Origin: Ruminococcus sp.
Lineage (GTDB): Bacteria > Bacillota > Clostridia > Oscillospirales > Ruminococcaceae
Length of the DNA stretch: 5,387 nt
Reading direction: 5' to 3'
NCBI GenBank assembly: GCA_003488415.1
Contig: DNLQ01000188.1
Span: 1-5,387, forward strand
Position numbers and translations under genes: made by a program. Under the pieces are notes generated by a model. The model worked only from the letters and a program-made list of their open reading frames with translations, did no database searches and was not told the DNA's origin. Positions 5,317 to 5,387 of the stretch are shown here, piece after piece; within the stretch, counting starts at the first letter, position 1; the number at the start of each line of letters is the position of its first letter.

Positions 5317-5340
5317 TACCCCGTCACAAAGTGCGGGGTA
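5317..5340 (-). other. Hairpin in the spacer between the two tRNA genes
   Basis: TACCCCG (5317-5323) pairs with CGGGGTA (5334-5340), extended by CAC/GTG around an AAA loop with one bulged T. The minus-strand sequence after it, CATTTATACAG, is only weakly T-rich. It may be a modest terminator of tRNA-Arg or a processing stem. A smaller AGAAGA-TAAT-TCTTCT inverted repeat lies at 5288-5303, nearer tRNA-Ala. Confidence 0.45.
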
Positions 5341-5342
5341 AA

Positions 5343-5387
5343 TGGCGTGCCTGGAGGGATTCGAACCCCCGACCTACTGGTTCGTAG
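5343..5387 (-). tRNA. tRNA-Arg, anticodon ACG, partial (5' part beyond the window)
   Basis: The 3' 45 nt of a tRNA on the minus strand: anticodon loop CTACGAA with ACG at 5383-5385, 3' anticodon strand CCAGT, variable loop AGGTC, T arm GGGGG-TTCGAAT-CCCTC, acceptor strand CAGGCAC, discriminator G and encoded CCA (complement of 5343-5345). ACG, read as ICG after deamination, decodes CGU, CGC and CGA. The 5' acceptor and D arm lie outside the window, so acceptor pairing cannot be checked. Confidence 0.93.

Noticed and set aside
5104..5327. Small open frames over the tRNA region on both strands
   Set aside because: They read through the tRNA-Ala gene and its terminator; translated tRNA sequence is a common false positive.

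Overview
The window looks like chromosomal DNA from a gut or rumen Clostridia, most likely Ruminococcus or a close relative in the Oscillospiraceae. The evidence is a secreted protein ending in a type I dockerin, strong AGGAGG-type ribosome sites, consensus sigma-A promoters, a RelQ-like small alarmone synthetase and a fused ThrE exporter. The species cannot be fixed by reading alone. There is no sign of an insertion sequence, phage, CRISPR array or resistance gene.

Layout. Positions 1-2562 hold a minus-strand block read from right to left. A consensus promoter (2535-2562) is followed by a long leader of about 260 nt with several possible stems (2270-2528). Next come a single-domain (p)ppGpp synthetase (1580-2269) and, 16 nt later, a membrane protein with a cytoplasmic zinc ribbon and an exported domain (424-1563). 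Last is a PC4/YdbC-like single-strand nucleic acid binding protein (107-346), which also has its own promoter (379-407). A 12-bp hairpin at 23-54 ends the block. Two starts were moved inward on ribosome-site evidence: GTG 2269 for the synthetase and ATG 1563 for the zinc-ribbon protein.

A divergent promoter (2619-2647) drives a single plus-strand gene (2684-3565). It encodes a secreted protein with a signal peptide, a cohesin-like beta domain and a C-terminal dockerin, ending at a strong terminator (3582-3630). This is the architecture of small cellulosome adaptor scaffoldins. A perfect 14-bp palindrome lies between the -10 box and the ribosome site.

Converging on it from the right is a minus-strand ThrE-type threonine/serine exporter (3805-5127) with its own terminator (3756-3788). 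Upstream of that are tRNA-Ala(GGC) (5201-5276) with an abutting terminator, and the 3' part of tRNA-Arg(ACG), cut by the window edge (5343-5387).

Working together: the left block links alarmone production to an envelope-spanning zinc-ribbon protein and possibly to an ssDNA/RNA-binding protein, so a stress or nutrient response is plausible but inferred. The dockerin protein and the exporter are separate transcription units. The best leads are the cohesin-dockerin protein, the structured leader of the alarmone synthetase, and the coupled synthetase/zinc-ribbon pair.
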